Assembly (NCBI GenBank): GCA_000711775.1
Contig: ARYC01001998.1
Location: forward strand, 1-64,000
Source: Oxytricha trifallax
Lineage: Eukaryota; Ciliophora; Spirotrichea; Sporadotrichida; Oxytrichidae
Length of the DNA stretch: 64,000 nucleotides
Direction of reading: 5' to 3'
The position numbers were made by a program, and so were the translations under genes. This document shows positions 33,160 through 44,047 of the stretch, piece by piece; position 1 is the first letter of the stretch, and each line of letters begins with the position of its first letter. The notes under the pieces are model-generated. The model did not search any database and had not been told where the DNA came from. It was given only the letters and a program-made list of their open reading frames with translations.

Positions 33160-33365
33160 TCCATTAAATTGCTCCTAATAATGTTTAATTATTTTAGGAG
33201 GTCCTCCAAATTAAGTTCAAACTTTATTAGGAGTTAAATTTTAAGGTTAAAACTTAATTAGGAGCATATTAAATTAAAAAATGTTTAATAACTTTACCTC
33301 CAAATTAAGTTCAAACTTGATTTGGAGGACCTCCTAGAGAAACAAAACTTCATTAGGAGTATTTT
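33160..33365. promoter_or_regulatory. Inverted-repeat module between divergent TBE genes
   Basis: Between the starts of the 22-kDa (-) and 57-kDa (+) genes. The heptamer CTCCTAA/TTAGGAG recurs in both orientations, and a longer unit (aggaggtcctccaaattaagttcaaac) is repeated at about 33195 and 33297 in near-inverted context. Equivalent modules exist in TBE-B (5190-5400), TBE-F (58180-58290) and, with a different core (TTAGTAC/GTACTAA), in TBE-C (25980-26180). Position suggests a shared promoter or a transposase-binding site; this is inference. Confidence 0.5.
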
Positions 33366-33539
33366 AATTTACTAAAATGTATAAAATTATCATAAAATAT
33401 GTCAACATAGAGTCTTTTATGGCTAGTTTATTTTCTTACCTCTCAGCAAAGAATCTACCAGAGTGTCTTTTACTCGACTACTATAGTTTATCAAGGCATA
33501 TTTTATAATTATTATAATAAAATATATCAGCAAACTAAA

Positions 33540-34994
33540 ATGAGCGCTAACCTGTTAAGAAGAGCGGCATTACTTGGATCAAGTTAATAAAAGTTGTCAT
33601 TCCAGCAACCAAGAAAAGAAGAGACCAGAGACGCTTGTACTCAGTGGGAGCCTACTTATGACAACTTTGACCTGTCTAGCTTTGAGATTTAAATATAAGT
33701 TAAGTAGGAGGTTATCATAGAAGCTGTGCAAATTGAGGAGGAGGTTAAACAACCCGCCATAGAGCATTAATAAATACCAGCCAAAGTTGACTATTAATGC
33801 AAAGAATGCAATAAAGTTTTCCCTTACAAGTCAACTTATAAGAGACACTTGAGAGATATACACAACGATATGCCAAGGTTATATCTCAAGCATTAAAAGA
33901 AAGATGGGAAGTATGTCTGTGAGTTCTGTGAGAAGCCATATTCTCATACTAGAGACCTCAAAGTGCACTTAAAGAAAAAGCACAATTAAAGTTTTGTCTT
34001 TATTCATGAACCTACAGGGAATAGATTCCTCTAAAAGAGAAGATCAATCAAGAAACCCAGTGGAGTCTCTTAGAGTTGAAGTCTAGAAGTAAGTTATAAT
34101 GAAGAAAGCAGTCAAGAACTTTCCAGTCTCTGAGATCAATAAAATCATGGTTAAAATAGAGGCAATGAAGATTCCTATATTAAAAATCATTGACTTAGAT
34201 TCTTGCCTAGAAAGCTACCTCACTCTTGAAGATAAAATAGAGAAGTGAGTCATTACTGATGACTAATATGCTTATAAGATATATCCATTCAATTACTTCC
34301 AAGCTGATGACAAGTTCCAAATGGAATTTGCAAATGAGTATTATGCTCTTTAAAAGGCAAAGTTAAATGAGTGCAGGCATATCATCTAGCTTGATGCTAT
34401 TTTACTTGGTAAAGATCATGTAGCCTTCAGGCTTCCATTACTTGAAATGACTTACAGAGAATTCTTATCTGACAATAGATGTCAGAGATAAATTGGCTAG
34501 ATAGTATAGCAGATAGTTGAGGGGATTGAAGAGCTTCACAAGCTAGGTTATGTTCATAGAGACTTAAAGCCAGAGAATATCATGATGAACTTTCACCCTC
34601 TTAGAGTTTATATAATTGACTTCAACAGAGCTCAAAGAGTACAAGCCTCTGCATAAGGAAATGTATACCACACTCCTGGATATTTCCCAGAGAGAGAGAG
34701 GATTGGAGAGATGGAGACACTTAATGGGATATCTGGGCTCTAGCAGTTATAATAATAGAGAGCGACATGCCAAGAAACGATTACTTTAGCTGCAGAGGTG
34801 AGAGAGATTCTAAGCAGAGAATCAAGCAATATCTCGATAAAAATAAAATAAATGGAGGTCTCAGAGAACTTGCATACTCAACTATTATCAAGCCAAGCTA
34901 AGAGAATTAAAAAACAATAGAAACAATCAAACATCAACTTAGAAAGATAAAATTCAGAGAACTGCCACATGACTCTAAGCTTATGTTTGTGTGA
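33540..34994 (+). pseudogene. TBE 57-kDa zinc-finger/kinase-like gene, recently broken
   Basis: Start MSANLLRRAALLGSSQQK at 33540; end LMFV-TGA at 34992-34994. Two C2H2 fingers are intact (YQCKECNKVFPYKSTYKRH and YVCEFCEKPYSHTRDLKVH, with CX2CX12HX4H in the first). Lesions: a 4-nt duplication ATCA near 34047, TGA in place of a Lys codon at ~34246, and a 2-nt GA expansion near 34690. Kinase-like half: IEELHKLGYVHRDLKPENIM, VYIIDFNRAQ (DFN), TPGYFPE, WDIWALAVI. Net indels sum to +6, so the frame returns at the end. Confidence 0.85.
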
Positions 34995-35159
34995 AATATT
35001 TTAAAAACTCGCTTGTTATACTACACTTAAATTACTAATATTTAAACATTAAACCCCTACATAAACCCTATTAAAACCCTAATAAAGAATGCACTTATAG
35101 TCTACTTTTATCAATCAAAAACTCAATCAAACTACTGAAAGGGTTTTGGGGTTTTGAAT

Positions 35160-35617
35160 GTAAGGCAAGGTCTATATATTTAGTAGTCTCTCTTATTTTA
35201 CTATGAGTAAAGGTGGTGGTGGTGATGCACTGTGTTGAGTGTCTTAAGTATTTGTTTGTGGAGCAATGAATTTGTTATTGATTTTTATCAATCTTAGAAG
35301 TTAGTATAATTGTAGTATCCAGAGGTAGGTGGGGGGGGGTATCATGGTTTTCTTTGTCGAATTGTGCTTCTTGTATCAATAGTTGATATCAATTAATGGC
35401 TAAAAAGCCGATTCTTGTAATCTTTTTGTTATGAAAATTAAACTTTCTAGAGTGTATAGATTTTTTATAAAATTAAAATTAAGCTTTATATATGCTTGAT
35501 TAGTTTCAAATGTTTGATATTTAAAATAAAAACTTTTTTGAAAATTTTATTTGTGATAGAACATTAATATTTATATTTATAAAAAAGTACAAATTAAATT
35601 ATTTTTATATTGATAAT
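35160..35617. other. Spacer between TBE-D and TBE-E
   Basis: Contains a GGT-rich run (35211-35224) and a 10-base G homopolymer near 35330, otherwise AT-rich. No gene recognised. Confidence 0.5.
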
Positions 35618-36079
35618 AAAAAACCCAAATCCCTTAATGATGTTTATAAGTGCTTTGATTTGTAGGGTATAGTTGGTGTTTTATTAGGGTTAGTAGAGAA
35701 ATTAGGCTAGTTTGCAAAATGAGAAATAGAAATAAGCGATTATTAGGGTCTATTTATGATGAGATATATTAAGATTTATTGTTAAGGTTATTTATGGAAC
35801 GAGCATTATTATAGACAACTCAAACCAGTGTTGAGTTATGCAGCAATAGCAAAGCTCTTACACAATAGTGCTTCAACTGTTAGGTTTCACTGTTTGCTAG
35901 CTGTTAAGTTTTTCAATACAGGTTCTTTACAACATCCTGCTAGAAGATAAAAGTCATCTTAGCAACATATTGACTACCTCTGCCACTCTAAAACTTTAAA
36001 GTGTTTGGCACACTTTCCACTTGACTAGCGAGCTGTGATGTTTCACCGCAAATTTCCTAATATGCATTATACTGTTGTT

Positions 36080-37246
36080 AATATTGATAAAGTATAAAAA
36101 AAAGGTAAATGTGATAAATTCAAAAATCAACGAAGTATTAGTATATTTTAACTGTCATGTTTTAACTATTTACTAAATTAAGGACAAGAATTTATAAATA
36201 TTTTAATCACAAGTAATATATATTGTTATTATTTTGCATTTATTTTCCAATATACTGATTTTCTAAGGTGTAGCTGTATAACAGACCTCCATCAGCTCCA
36301 CTAATTTATTTTCTGTTATTATAATTTTCCTGTGTACTCTTTCAGCCAGAAAATAGAAATTTATTACTGCGAGATTGATTGACCTATTGCTAATTGATAA
36401 TTGGCTATATTTATGTTGAATTTGTAGAGCTGTGCATAGGGATATTTCTAATTCAGTGATATTTCTGAGAGTTCTTGTCTTTAACCCAATTCCACTAATT
36501 TTATTGATTGTCTCTATTTTCATTGTTGCCTGAAGAGAATTGTTTTAGTTGAAGGTTTACATTTTGGAGTTTGGTTATTATGGGGAAAATTGAATTCAGC
36601 ATCTTAACCACCATCCATATTCATATTCAGCATGCCTACTTATTTAATTCATCAAAATGAGATTATTAGACAAGACTTCCCTTATTGAGCACTTGATAGT
36701 TTATCTTTAATGCTCCTTTCCCTTAAAAGCAACATCAAAATTTTCAGGGTCCATGTGCTTGATTATTACCAGGCTTGTTGCATCTCTAACAGCAAGATTT
36801 TATTCATGATGTGAAAGCAACAAAGTTCTGGAAGTTGAAGGACCAATCTATGCTAGCCATTTGCACACGCACACCTAATTTATAAGAATTTATCCTTGGT
36901 AAGACCTTTGATGAGCATCAATTCCCCTTAAGGTCCAAAATTCTAGATGCAGAGAAGTGAACAGTTTCTAACTTGCTTATCTTTATCATTCAAACGCCGG
37001 TAAAAGAAAGGCAATAGATGTCTGGCTTTAAGATAAGTTATGAATCATTCACTATCTTTTTGTGTTAGATATCCAGAGATAACAGACTTCCTTTTCTGAC
37101 TAAAAGATTTTTATCTCTACATTAAAATTAGAAATTTTGGAATTAAATTAGTAAATAATTAAAACATGACTGTTAAAATATACTAATGTTTTATTGATTT
37201 TTGAATTATCACATTTTACCTTTTTGTTTGATACTTTATCAATATT
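36080..37246. mobile_element. Nested 1.17-kb element with ~100-bp TIRs
   Basis: Inverted repeats start AATATTGATAAAGTAT (36080) and mirror to ATACTTTATCAATATT (37246). They continue, with small differences, for about 100 bp on each side (e.g. ttagtatattttaac and catgttttaa near 36131-36170 and 37160-37195). Inserted in the TBE-E transposase. The core is less AT-rich and holds minus-strand open frames; no transposase was recognised. The target duplication is ambiguous because AATATT at both ends is palindromic. Confidence 0.8.
36652..37055 (-). pseudogene. HEAT/ARM-like gene fragment inside the nested element
   Basis: A minus-strand frame of about 130 codons ends at TGA 36652-36654. Its start, LLPFFYRRLNDKDKQVRN followed by CSLLCIQNFGPQGELMLIKG, resembles helical-repeat (HEAT/ARM) sequence, with the pattern of charged turn, V-R, and Leu/Ala-rich helices. 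It degrades leftward. A second minus frame at 36263-36523 (MKIETINKISGIGLKTRT...) may be part of the same fragment. Family call is tentative. Confidence 0.4.
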
Positions 37247-37432
37247 TATAGAAGAAATGGTATTACTTTCAAGACTTTCAACAGAGTGAAGAGAGTGATT
37301 GATTTTACAGTGCCATTTTATAGTAATAATTTAAACTATATATATATGATTAAATGCAGAAGGCTGTTGATAATAACCTCAAGTTCATATAGGCTGATGA
37401 AGCAGTTTTAACATTTAACACCTTTATTAACA

Positions 37433-40400
37433 CAAAAGAAATATTATTTAATATTTATCTTGTTTTTATGGTCCTATCTGGTATGAACACAAATGTCACT
37501 ATACGGATCATTCGCAGTGATATTTAGAGTTGGGTATAAATAATACTGAAATACTTAATGATGAGCATGAAAACAATAATGATTATTAAGAAATGAATCA
37601 TTACTTTTAAAGAAAATAATATTTGTTTGTGTTTATAGCTTTACTTATTATAGATTATGAAATTTTAAAATAAAAAATTTGTTTGAATTATTAAAAATAG
37701 AATAAATAAATAATACTTAATACAATACATTACAAGTAAAAAGGGTTTACCGTTGAAAGATTAGTACAATCATAAACTTAATATTTATACACCTTAAACG
37801 TTTTGAATTTTAAAATAATTATGTATTTTTCATATCTTTAAACTTAAAATAATTTTATATAACATTTTAATTTAACTACTCTAAGTCAAAATCATATACT
37901 TTAAAAGTGTTTAAAATTATAGTTATCGCAATATGTGAGAGATTATATTTTAAATCTACAAAGAATTGCAAGCATTATAAAAATGTTCTTAATATAACTG
38001 AAAAATAACATAAACTATAGAGCTCTACGCCAAAATACAATTATTTTGAGAGATGTCAAAAGAAAATATCCTAATATATTCATAATAAAGAGATTCATAA
38101 AAAATATATTCTTTTATGATTTTATTTTTTGCTTCTTAAAAATAATCTGATTTAAATAAATATAATCTTATGCCGGTTATTTATTTTTTATTTGAACAAT
38201 TTCTTGGAATCAATATTGTTAATTTATTAGCTGCAACGTTAAAATTCAAGATCATTTTATAAATATTTAAATTAATTTTAAGGAAAAGAATCTTTGTTTT
38301 TTTAATTCTTGACTTATATATTATTATTTTTATTATCATCAGAGTAAAGCGCCTCTCTTCACTCTAAAATATTCTTATTTTTAGATTTATAAAATCGATC
38401 TATTTGATTCTCCAGAAAATCGTTAAAAACCAATTTTTCATTGCCATCTCGCTTGTGCATTTATGTCTCTTTAAGTTTCGCGTTGTACCACTTAGTGATT
38501 TTATTAACTTAAAAAATGATTATTTTATCAATCTTTAATCCAATGTTTTTATTTATCTTATAACTGTCTTTAATAACTTAAAACATAATTACTTCATTAA
38601 GTATATATGTCAATCATAATTTAATATTTATTGGGTTTTTAACTTGCTGGCTACTCAGGTTATTTTGTAAAGTTCTAGTATAATCTTCTGAAAATGTATT
38701 TTATCATCTTAAATGATGGCATTTTATTATGAAGAAACAGTGTTAGTTGTCATGTCTATCTATCATGACATAATTATTATCAATGACTACTTCCAAGTAT
38801 TTTATTAAAATTGATTTTTTTTCAACATCTTAATTAGAGTGATCTTCAGTTCGATAAGCAGCAACCATTAATAAATATTTAATTATTAAATATACCAAAG
38901 TCATTTATAGCAATATTTTTCAATTTGATATGTTGTCTTAATCATTATTATAAAGTATTTAATAGTAGAGACGAACTACTGAGTTAAAAATTGGATCAAA
39001 ATATCTACTGCCTAAAATATAAATCAATATATAATTTTTTATTAAACAGCTGTTTCAAATTAAATAAGAACTAAATATGTAAAATCTTAAAGAACTAAAT
39101 ATAAATGACTTTTTTCAAAAAAAATACTTTAATATAAAACTTCGTAATAATGTATAAAATAAAAATATGAAAGGTTTAACAATTAACTTATCAATTTTTC
39201 AGATATTATATCTCTAATATAGAGAAACTATAGTCAAATACTCTATAGAACTTTTATTGATAGTATTACTTGTCAATTATGGTTAAGTGTACGAACCTAA
39301 GTCCTTAATGTTCATGTCTAAAGGGTCATACAGTAGATAATAAATTTGATCTCTTTGTTGATTCGAGGATAAAATGTTCAAGATTACTTTATTTGATATT
39401 CTTAAGTTCACCTGACATTTCCTTCAAGCACCTTACACAGTAGTCTTTAATGCCAATTTCAGAGGCTATATCAAGTATCTTATAAGAGAGTACAGTTAAT
39501 AGTGACCAAATGGTGCTGTCGACAAATTAGAGCTGTTGCGGAGCTCGAAAGCCTAGTCTTCATAGAGATGGAACTTCCATGGTTTCTCTATACTATAATT
39601 TCTCAAGATTGAAGAGTAAATTATTAATACTTTGTTGTTGTTAAAGTTAAAAGAATAATTATAAGCAATGAGTCAATTATAAAAATATATCTTTATTTTA
39701 CATAGTATATATTTTTTAATTTAATAGTATATTAATAATTAAATTTATCCTGCCTATTATGACAAAACAATACTCATTTCATTAGATTGAGCTTATATAT
39801 ATATATAGATTGCACGGTTAATAATTAATTAAAATGATGAAATTGAAATGTTTATATTAATTTAATTATAAAATTATCTGGCTTAATTGACTATATGGAA
39901 TTATCAAATAAACATCAAAAAAATAGCAAAGTCATTTTGATGCCATCATTTTTTAGATTTGTCAAAGTAAATTCAAATATCATTTTAGGCGATTTAAAGC
40001 TTCATTAGCAGACTCTACAGCCAATATGCACTTATTTTTGAATAAAAATTAGTGAATAAAAACTATTAAAGCAAAATTATATTTAGTAAAATACGTAAGG
40101 ATGCCAAATTATAAGGAATAATAATTTGAATTAATAAAATTCTTTTAGTTATTTTGAGACTTTAAATGCAAAAACAACAAATACTAAATTATTATTTTAT
40201 CATAACATTTTTTAACTAATAAATTAATTAAGTAAAATAAATTAAAATTTTACAATGAATGCTCTAGTTCTATTTCGATTATAACAAATTATATTATTTT
40301 AATGATATAAGTGGTTTAAAATCTCAATTAAAAAAGTTTACTGAATCTATATTAATAATTGCAACTCAGCATCTTCTTTATTATTTGTAATTGCCACTTT

Positions 40401-41012
40401 ATTTACTTTTGCACTATCCTTTAAAGTCAATTAAACACTTTACTCACTGAGCAATCTTTACTTTTTTATAAGACATTAATAATCTTTAGATCTAAGAGTA
40501 TTATAGAGTTAGTATAATTTAATGATTGATAATATTTTGATTGATTGAGAATGATTTGCTGATAAAAAAAACATTTAAAATGTGAGTAAAGCAAGTATTT
40601 CCATTTAATTATAAATTTAAGACTTTGAAATGGAGGCAAAGAGATATTTTTAACTTCTTTTCTGAATTTAAATATCACAATCATTTGCTATTTTTCAACT
40701 GGTTAAGTTTAAAGTTCTCCAAATACAAGCTTCAACTTGTTAGAGAAGATCTTTAAGCTTCTTATAGCTATAGAACTGAATAGTTTTAAATCTAACTATT
40801 TTCATCATTATCTAGCTATAAAATATAATTTTTTTTAAATTATTAGTAATAAAAAAATAAATTTTGCTATATATATATATTAATTAAATTCAAATTAAAG
40901 CATTAGGATTGGGGCTTCCAGAATTTCTAAGTAGAAATATTTAGAAATACCTTAATATCATTATTTGAAATAATTTTCACAGCAAGTTCATCAGATACTA
41001 TGAACTTTAGTT
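37433..41012. other. Long AT-rich non-coding region
   Basis: No reading frame with protein-like composition, no TIR and no repeat family was seen. Probably germline-limited sequence. Confidence 0.5.
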
Positions 41013-41019
41013 GTTCTCA

Positions 41020-41337
41020 CAGTAATTCTTAAATTATAAAGTTAAGAGCAATTAGTTGGAACGAGGAGGATAGGGCGAACCGTTCTAAAGATAGAGGTAA
41101 ATATTTTACCTCATTATTCCGAAAAGCGTTCCCCCAGCTGGATCGTAGGATCTGGAGGTATGTTTTAACAAAGAAGTACCAACATACTCACGAGTGGCCA
41201 ATATCATAGAGTATGTCTGTCTTGACACTCTTAAGTCAGTGCATTCTTTTAGTACCCGTTCACAACCTGCTAGGCATTACAAAGCCTAGCACAAAGGTGC
41301 ACTTACTCACTATAGGTTTTCTTAATTTTCGAATTGA
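41020..41337 (+). CDS. Candidate coding segment, unrecognised
   Basis: An open frame follows a polypyrimidine-CAG (41005-41020) and runs to TGA 41335-41337. It contains FYLIIPKSVPPAGSQDLEV, TYSRVANIIEYVCLDTLK and FSTRSQPARHYKAQHKGAL. GC content is clearly above the surrounding DNA. No ATG, no domain. Could be one MDS or a chance frame in a single-stop code. Confidence 0.3.
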
Positions 41338-41518
41338 TTACCTCATAGTCAAGCAACCTAAATCTGCAAAAAAAGTATACTGACGTCCAATTAGTACACA
41401 GCCCAGCTCCAAAACCCACCTCCAAAGTCCACTCTCTGTTCATGATGACATTTTTAACGTCAAGTTGGCATGAGGCCTAACCGAACAAATCTCGTCATTA
41501 GTTAACACATCTCTAAGT

Positions 41519-42031
41519 ATGATCTATACAGAACAACAAGTACAGAAGGAAGAAATTCAACACTGTCAAAATCCTCATAGAATATCAAACAATTCTCTAA
41601 CAAAAATTCCTATCATCGGACCAAGTAAAGAAAAGGCTTAGAGAAGGCATCTTCCTATTTAATGGAAGAAAACAACTAAGATACAAATCCGAAGTTATCA
41701 CTCCTAATCTCTAATACGTCATGACTACTAATTTCCTAAAAATAGGAAAATTAATAATTATTAGAGAATCACTCCAAGATTGACAAAATGCTACCAAAGA
41801 TATGTTGGGAATCACCCCAAAAATATTAGGCAATTTAATACTAAATATAAAACTAAATAAAATTGTCACATATGTAGTAAGGAGTAAGCACCACTCAACC
41901 AAAGTCAAACAATATAACTAACACCTAAACTAATTATACTCTGGCACAAAGCCAGAGAAAATACTTTTGAAAACCGAGAAACCCCTAAATCCCTAAACCC
42001 CATAGATTTACTAGTTAAATCTGGATATTGA
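41519..42031 (+). CDS. Candidate 170-residue ORF with CxxC
   Basis: ATG 41519 to TGA 42029-42031. Basic, Asn/Lys/Gln-rich protein (MIYTEQQVQKEEIQH... IIGPSKEKAQRRHLPIQW) with a single CHIC motif near residue 120 and a Pro-rich tail. Composition is plausible for protein but no family is recognised; (+) strand like its neighbours. Confidence 0.3.
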
Positions 42032-42134
42032 CTAATACAATTAATCATACCTATTAAATAACATATAAAAGATTTGAGACTTTTGTATATTAAATAATAA
42101 TAAAAATTAATTAAAGATGTTCTAGGAAGTGTGA

Positions 42135-42407
42135 CTTCATGAATTAAAGATCAATGGGAAATGGTGTCCAATTTGTATCTCTATTGACTGCCTTGAGATG
42201 AATTACAGAACGCTGAGATCATTCGAATAAAACATGGAAGAACTCTAAGAATATGTAGAGTTCGGAGTCTATGATGGAGTCAGATCCATCGATAGAGAAG
42301 AAGAAGAGAAAGAGATTGAGAAATATGTACTTAAATTCTACCAAGAAAGAGTATATCAAAGAGTATATCTTAGACAGTTATGGACTCATAAGAATTCATT
42401 ATTTTGA
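42135..42407 (+). CDS. C-terminal coding segment with a CPIC motif
   Basis: Frame reading HELKINGKWCPICISIDCL, then LRSFEQNMEELQEYVEF, an acidic run (IDREEEEKEIEKYVLKF) and end at TGA 42405-42407. CPIC with a further Cys seven residues on could be half of a zinc site (RING/zinc-ribbon type), but no second half is visible. No ATG, so it would be an internal-to-3' MDS whose other segments lie elsewhere. Confidence 0.4.
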
Positions 42408-42441
42408 ATGAATTTTTTAGATTTAATTAAAAGAATCTAAA

Positions 42442-42967
42442 ATGAGACAACCACAGAGATTGAACAGATCAGATGATATAATTATTATTAAAAGGGCTAA
42501 ACCCTTATATGCTTTAAAGCTAATTGATCGGGGGTCCCCAGAGACCTCAATGTGATCAAATTATTAATTATTATTATTATTATGTTCTCACAGTAACTTT
42601 AATTTTATCCTTCGAGAAATTTCTCATCACTTATATCAACTCACTGATGTCCCAAAGTTATTACTTCATCCAATTGTTTGCCAATTTCTTGTATTACTGC
42701 TCGAGCTTAGTTGACTATATATTGTACTTTGCTGATAAAGCCAGTGAGATTTTCCTTCATGGGATCACAATGTCATCAGCAACTCTAGATCATTAAAGTT
42801 TCTAATCATTATCTGTAGTTTTAATGTCACTATTTATTATATAAATTACTATTTTATTCACATTTATTACAATTTTGATCAGGATAATTCGAATTTATTA
42901 TATATTTCTTCTTGAGTTAATCAAGGTTTATAAATAGGTGAGCATTCATCGCAATCAATATTTGTGA
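42442..42967 (+). CDS. Small membrane protein, frame break near 42545
   Basis: Begins MRQPQRLNRSDDIIIIKR at 42442. After a break around TGA 42550 (AT-rich tract ending in TTCTCACAG), a frame with two or more hydrophobic segments follows: VTLILSFEKFLITYINSL, then YFIQLFANFLYYCSSLVDYI, and MSLFIIQITILFTFITILIR. Ends at TGA 42965-42967. Splicing GTGATC...CACAG does not restore phase, so an IES or decay is more likely. No family recognised. Confidence 0.4.
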
Positions 42968-43242
42968 CTATTTTAAAATAATAATTATAATAATATAATA
43001 TTTTGTCATTAGTAATTATTTGTATGTCTTTCTTCCATAATTATCTCCTAGAATAATTGCATGTTCTTTTAAAATCGATCATAAATTTGTAAAAATTAAA
43101 GTTACAATAATTATCAAATAAACTATTTAAATTTATAATATACTATAATGAAAAGTAAATGAGTTTTTATATAAAAGTATGTGAAAATAGGTATAATAAA
43201 TATTCTAAATATATGGTATATTTACTTTACTATGCAAAATAA

Positions 43243-43577
43243 TCATCTGGATAATCTCTTCATCATTTGTGAGAATTCTTCGGATAAAAATTGTCCATCT
43301 CCATTTGCATAAACTTGATTAATAATATCATTGACTTCTTCATCTGAGAAAAACTTTCCAAAACCAAGAATTTCTTTGATCTCTTCAGATGAAAAAAAGC
43401 CACGTCCTTGTCGAACATTCTGAATACCGGTTGTAATTTCTCGTTGGTGCAGAGATATTTTTCATTAATATAGGCAACGACGAATTCATAGTAGTCAATA
43501 AATTCACTGTCATCAAAATCTACAGACTTAAACATTTTTTCGATTTCAGTCTTATCCATGTTCCTGCCGAAAAACAT
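43243..43577 (-). pseudogene. Orphan CDPK-like C-terminal EF-hands, frame break
   Basis: Reads MFFGRNMDKTEIEKMFKSVD, EF-loop DFDDSEFIDYYE, then LQPVFRMFDKD. After a short deletion at ~43405 another frame gives FFSSEEIKEILGFGKFFSDE, a fourth EF-loop region YANGDGQFLSEE and KRLSR-TGA (43243-43245). EF-loop spacing and FRMFDKD plus SSEEIKE are characteristic of calcium-dependent protein kinases. No kinase domain is nearby. Either a decayed copy or an isolated MDS of a gene whose other parts lie elsewhere. Confidence 0.65.
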
Positions 43578-43654
43578 GGGCTTGCATATTTCACTTCCCT
43601 AAGTGCTGAGACTACAGAGAGGATCGTATCTTAGAATCTAAATGTTAAAATTTT

Positions 43655-43952
43655 TTTTTCAGGAGGCGACATTGGGTATCAGGCATTTTTGGTAAAAAAG
43701 TTTTGCAAACGACATCAAAGGGAGGATCTTCTACTGGGGAATGCCAGGGGCACCACGCGATTCTCGATATAATTATCTGCGGAGATGGAACCTCCGACTT
43801 ATACATCTATCCCAGGGGACGAGATAAGTTAGAATCTTAATTTTCGGAAACCACCCTATGCCATTAGCGAGCGCCCAGAGCACATTTCCTTGGTAGTTGT
43901 AACGATGATGTTGATCAAATTAATCTTAAACCTGCTTATCCCTCTATCCTGA
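43655..43952 (+). CDS. GC-richer coding segment, unrecognised
   Basis: Follows a T9-CAG acceptor-like tract (43646-43657). Frame contains FLVKKFCKRHQREDLLLGN, FSIQLSAEMEPPTYTSIPGD and YAISERPEHISLVVV; it ends at TGA 43950-43952. Base composition near 48% GC contrasts with flanks near 25%. Adjacent to another open frame at 44048, so the pair may be segments of one gene. Confidence 0.35.
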
Positions 43953-44047
43953 TGCCCTTTTCCTCTCTGTACTGCGCGCTTTCATCTATCTTGCTCAGTG
44001 TGGACGCTTAGGCGGATTCTTCAGCAATCTAAAGGAGCTCAAAGAAG

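Larger units (their letters stand above)
30984..35156 (+). mobile_element. TBE-D: best preserved telomere-bearing element
   Basis: 4,173 bp with inverted repeats of at least 130 bp and about one mismatch. C4A4 tips and target duplication AAT (30981-30983 and 35157-35159). Transposase and 22-kDa genes are intact by reading; the 57-kDa gene is broken. The near-identical TIRs and open transposase indicate the most recent insertion in this window. It lies only ~460 bp from TBE-E. Confidence 0.95.
35618..37432 (+). mobile_element. TBE-E: 5' fragment of a telomere-bearing element
   Basis: Degenerate tip (aaaaaacccaaatccc) followed by the subterminal sequence of the TBE-C subfamily, then transposase sequence to about 36070. 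A nested element interrupts it. Transposase sequence resumes at 37247 and stops at about 37432, just after the first catalytic motif region. The rest of the element is missing. The copy is disrupted by deletions throughout. Confidence 0.85.

Noticed and set aside
35325..35342. G homopolymer as a telomere or regulatory signal
   Set aside because: Plain G run without G4T4 pattern or partner; likely slippage.
41519..42031. Naming the CHIC-containing ORF as a zinc-knuckle or reverse-transcriptase protein
   Set aside because: Only one CxxC is visible and no catalytic motif; with TGA as the sole stop a 170-codon frame can arise by chance.
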